Of a stretch of DNA of 7,552 nt, positions 5,386 to 7,552 are shown piece after piece. A program made the translations under genes and the position numbers. Numbering within the stretch: position 1 is the stretch's first letter; each line of letters begins with the position of its first letter. Source of the stretch: Oscillospiraceae bacterium (lineage in GTDB: Bacteria; Bacillota_A; Clostridia; Oscillospirales; Oscillospiraceae); NCBI GenBank assembly GCA_017455225.1, contig JAFTBL010000201.1, forward strand, positions 1 to 7,552, in the 5' to 3' direction. The notes below the pieces were generated by a model. That model was given only the letters and a program-made list of their open reading frames with translations, had not been told where the DNA came from and did no database searches.

Positions 5386-7552
5386 ATGGCCTTTGCCCAT
5401 CTGCACGTACATACGGAATATAGTCTGCTGGACGGAGCCTGCCGCATCCGTGATCTGCCAAAGCTGGTCAGGGAGATGGGGCAGACCGCCTGCGCCATCA
5501 CCGATCACGGCGCCATGTACGGCGTGATCGACTTTTACCGCGCCTGCAAGGCGGAGGGGATCCACCCCGTCATCGGCTGCGAGGTGTATGTGGCGCGGCG
5601 GACCCGGTTCGACAAGGTGCATGAGTTCGACAGCGAATCGCGGCACATGGTGCTGCTGTGCGAGAATGAAACGGGCTACCGCAACCTCTCCTATATGGTG
5701 TCGCAGGCGTACGTGGAGGGCTTTTACATCAAGCCCCGCATCGACCTGGATCTGCTGCGGGAGCATCACGAGGGGCTGATCGGCCTGTCGGCGTGTCTGG
5801 CAGGGGAGATCCCCCGCCGGATCCTGAACGGGGACTACGAGGGCGCCAAGCGCTACGCGCTGGAGATGCAGGACATTCTGGGCGAAGGGAATTACTATCT
5901 GGAGCTGCAGGACCACGGCATCCCCGACCAGACCACGGTGAACCGGGCACTGCTGCAGCTTCATCAGGAGACGGGCATCCCGCTGGTTTGCACCAACGAC
6001 GCCCACTATCTGCGCCGGGAGGACGCCGCCAGCCACGACGTTCTTTTGTGCGTTCAGACGGGCAAGACCGTGGACGACGAGAACCGGATGCGCTACGAGC
6101 CGCAGAATTTTTATCTCCGCTCCACGGAGGAGATGGAGGAGCTGTTTGCCGGCTACCCCGACGCGGTGGAGAACACCCAGCGCATCGCCGACCGGTGCCA
6201 GCTGGAGTTCACCTTCGGCAAGTACCATCTGCCGGAGTTCAAGCTGCCTCCCGGCTACGATTCGCCCACCTACCTGCGCAAGCTGTGCGACGAGGGCTTT
6301 GCCGAGCGCTACGGCGCGGAGAAGGAGAGCTATCGCGCCCAGCTGGCCTACGAGCTGGACATGATCGAGAAGATGGGCTTTACCGACTACTTCCTCATCG
6401 TGTCGGATTTCGTGCGCTACGCCAAGAGCGCGGGCATCCCCGTGGGGCCGGGGCGCGGCAGCGCAGCGGGCTCCATGGTGTCCTACTGCCTGCACATCAC
6501 CGACATCGACCCCATGCAGTACAGCCTTTATTTCGAGCGGTTCCTCAACCCGGAGCGGGTCTCCATGCCGGATATCGACATGGATTTCGGCGACACGCGG
6601 CGCGGCGAGGTCGTGGACTATGTGCGGCAAAAGTACGGCGACGACCATGTGGCGCAGAGCGTGACCGTCGGCACCATGGCGGCACGTGCCGCCATCCGCG
6701 ACGTGGGGCGGGCGCTGAACATGACCTACGCCGAGGTGGACGTGGTGGCCAAGCTGGTGCCCTCCGCCCTGCATATCACGCTGGAGGACGCGCTGCGCCT
6801 TTCCAAGCAGCTGTCCGACCTCTACGAGCAGGACGAGCGCATCCACCGGCTGATCGACACCGCCAAGGCGCTGGAGGGCATGCCCCGCAACGCCTCCACC
6901 CATGCCGCCGGCGTGGTGATCACCAAGCGGCCGGTGTATGAATACGTGCCCCTTGCCCAGACGGACAAGGGCATTGTGTGCCAATACAACATGATCACGC
7001 TTGAGGAGCTGGGGCTCCTCAAGATGGACTTTTTGGGCCTTCGCAACCTGACCGTGCTGGACGACGCGCTGAAGATGGTGCAGACGCAGGAGCCGGAGCT
7101 GTCGCTGGATCGGATCCCCATGGACGACCCGGCGGTATTCAAAATGCTGACGGAGGGCAAGACCTCCGGTGTGTTCCAGATGGAGTCGGCCGGCATGACC
7201 GGCGTGTGCGTGGGGCTCAAGCCGGAGAACATCGAGGACATCCCCGCCATCATCGCCCTCTACCGCCCCGGCCCCATGGAGTCCATTCCCCGGTTCATCG
7301 CCTGCAAGCACGATCCCAGCCTCATCTCCTACAAGCATCCTTTGCTCAAGCCGATTCTGGACATCACCTACGGCTGCATCGTCTATCAGGAGCAGGTGAT
7401 CCAGATCTTCCAGCAGCTGGCGGGGTATTCGCTGGGACAGGCGGATATGGTGCGCCGCGCCATGAGCAAGAAGAAGGTCAAGGATATTGAGAAGGAGCGG
7501 GGCGCCTTCCTGCGGGGCGACCCGGAGCGCGGCATCAAGGGCTGTGCCGCCA
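5386..7552 (+). CDS. dnaE: DNA polymerase III alpha subunit, 3' end outside the window
   Basis: An uninterrupted frame of 722 codons runs from ATG 5386 past the right edge; family members are usually about 1,100-1,200 residues, so roughly the last third is missing. It encodes the C-family replicative polymerase. The N-terminal PHP domain carries AHLHVHTEYSLLDG (4-17), ITDHGAMYG (38-46), CEVYV (65-69), LSACLAGEIPR (134-144) and TNDAHYL (203-209). The palm has GPGRGSAAGS (354-363), MPDIDMDFGD (394-403) with catalytic Asp396 and Asp398, GTMAARAAIRDVGRAL (about 429-444) and LLKMDFLGLRNLT with the third Asp548. LYRPGPM (625-631) and YQEQVIQIF (667-675) follow. The layout PHP-then-polymerase without an inserted DEDD exonuclease identifies DnaE, not PolC. 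In many Firmicutes DnaE works alongside PolC, extending primers; whether PolC exists here cannot be seen. The gene begins 3 bases after the cysteine-rich gene. Confidence 0.97.
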   Translation, partial: MAFAHLHVHTEYSLLDGACRIRDLPKLVREMGQTACAITDHGAMYGVIDFYRACKAEGIHPVIGCEVYVARRTRFDKVHEFDSESRHMVLLCENETGYRNLSYMVSQAYVEGFYIKPRIDLDLLREHHEGLIGLSACLAGEIPRRILNGDYEGAKRYALEMQDILGEGNYYLELQDHGIPDQTTVNRALLQLHQETGIPLVCTNDAHYLRREDAASHDVLLCVQTGKTVDDENRMRYEPQNFYLRSTEEMEELFAGYPDAVENTQRIADRCQLEFTFGKYHLPEFKLPPGYDSPTYLRKLCDEGFAERYGAEKESYRAQLAYELDMIEKMGFTDYFLIVSDFVRYAKSAGIPVGPGRGSAAGSMVSYCLHITDIDPMQYSLYFERFLNPERVSMPDIDMDFGDTRRGEVVDYVRQKYGDDHVAQSVTVGTMAARAAIRDVGRALNMTYAEVDVVAKLVPSALHITLEDALRLSKQLSDLYEQDERIHRLIDTAKALEGMPRNASTHAAGVVITKRPVYEYVPLAQTDKGIVCQYNMITLEELGLLKMDFLGLRNLTVLDDALKMVQTQEPELSLDRIPMDDPAVFKMLTEGKTSGVFQMESAGMTGVCVGLKPENIEDIPAIIALYRPGPMESIPRFIACKHDPSLISYKHPLLKPILDITYGCIVYQEQVIQIFQQLAGYSLGQADMVRRAMSKKKVKDIEKERGAFLRGDPERGIKGCAA

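Noticed and set aside
5793..6941. A 382-codon plus-strand open frame within dnaE, with smaller ones such as 3907-4308 and 4947-5423.
   Set aside because: These are shifted-frame shadows in GC-rich coding sequence. Their products are Arg/Gly/Ala-rich without recognisable motifs, while the overlapping real frames match known families end to end.
1..7552. tRNA or rRNA genes, riboswitches, CRISPR repeats, insertion sequences, toxin-antitoxin or phage genes.
   Set aside because: Essentially every base is in a recognised coding sequence or a spacer of 18 bases or less. I saw no repeated units, inverted terminal repeats or transposase motifs.

Overview
This window looks like a chromosomal housekeeping segment from a GC-rich Clostridia-type Firmicute. 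The gut-associated Oscillospiraceae/Ruminococcaceae group is my best guess. Evidence for this is the neighbourhood hprK – murB – rapZ – yvcK – whiA – dnaE, which I know from Clostridia, together with strong AGGAGG-like ribosome binding sites and heavy use of G/C at third codon positions. Species cannot be assigned from the sequence alone.

Layout: all eight genes lie on the + strand and are packed head to tail. (1) The 3' end of hprK (HPr kinase/phosphorylase) overlaps by 4 bases with (2) a ROK-family sugar kinase, probably glucokinase. After 9 bases comes (3) murB, after 10 bases (4) rapZ/yvcJ, after 12 bases (5) yvcK, and after 18 bases (6) whiA, which starts with GTG. whiA overlaps by 4 bases with (7) a small cysteine-rich C_GCAxxG_C_C-family protein, followed 3 bases later by (8) dnaE, the DNA polymerase III alpha subunit. 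dnaE runs off the right edge after about 722 codons. No gap exceeds 18 bases, so there is no room between genes for a standard promoter plus terminator. The segment is most simply read as one transcription unit that begins upstream and continues downstream of the window.

How the genes fit together: HprK links glycolytic state to carbon catabolite control, and the ROK kinase feeds sugar phosphate into glycolysis and amino-sugar synthesis. MurB carries out a committed step of peptidoglycan precursor synthesis from UDP-GlcNAc. The RapZ and YvcK families are nucleotide and UDP-sugar binding regulators that tune carbon flow towards the cell wall. WhiA is a DNA-binding protein tied to division and chromosome segregation, and DnaE is a replicative polymerase. 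The cluster therefore couples sugar sensing, wall precursor supply and cell-cycle functions. The least understood member is the cysteine-rich protein between whiA and dnaE.

I found no RNA genes, mobile elements, CRISPR arrays, repeats or terminators. Four very long antisense open frames are explained by avoidance of TTA, CTA and TCA codons in the real genes. I do not see a convincing new multi-gene system. The best leads are the cysteine-rich protein's placement and the intact PHP metal site of DnaE.
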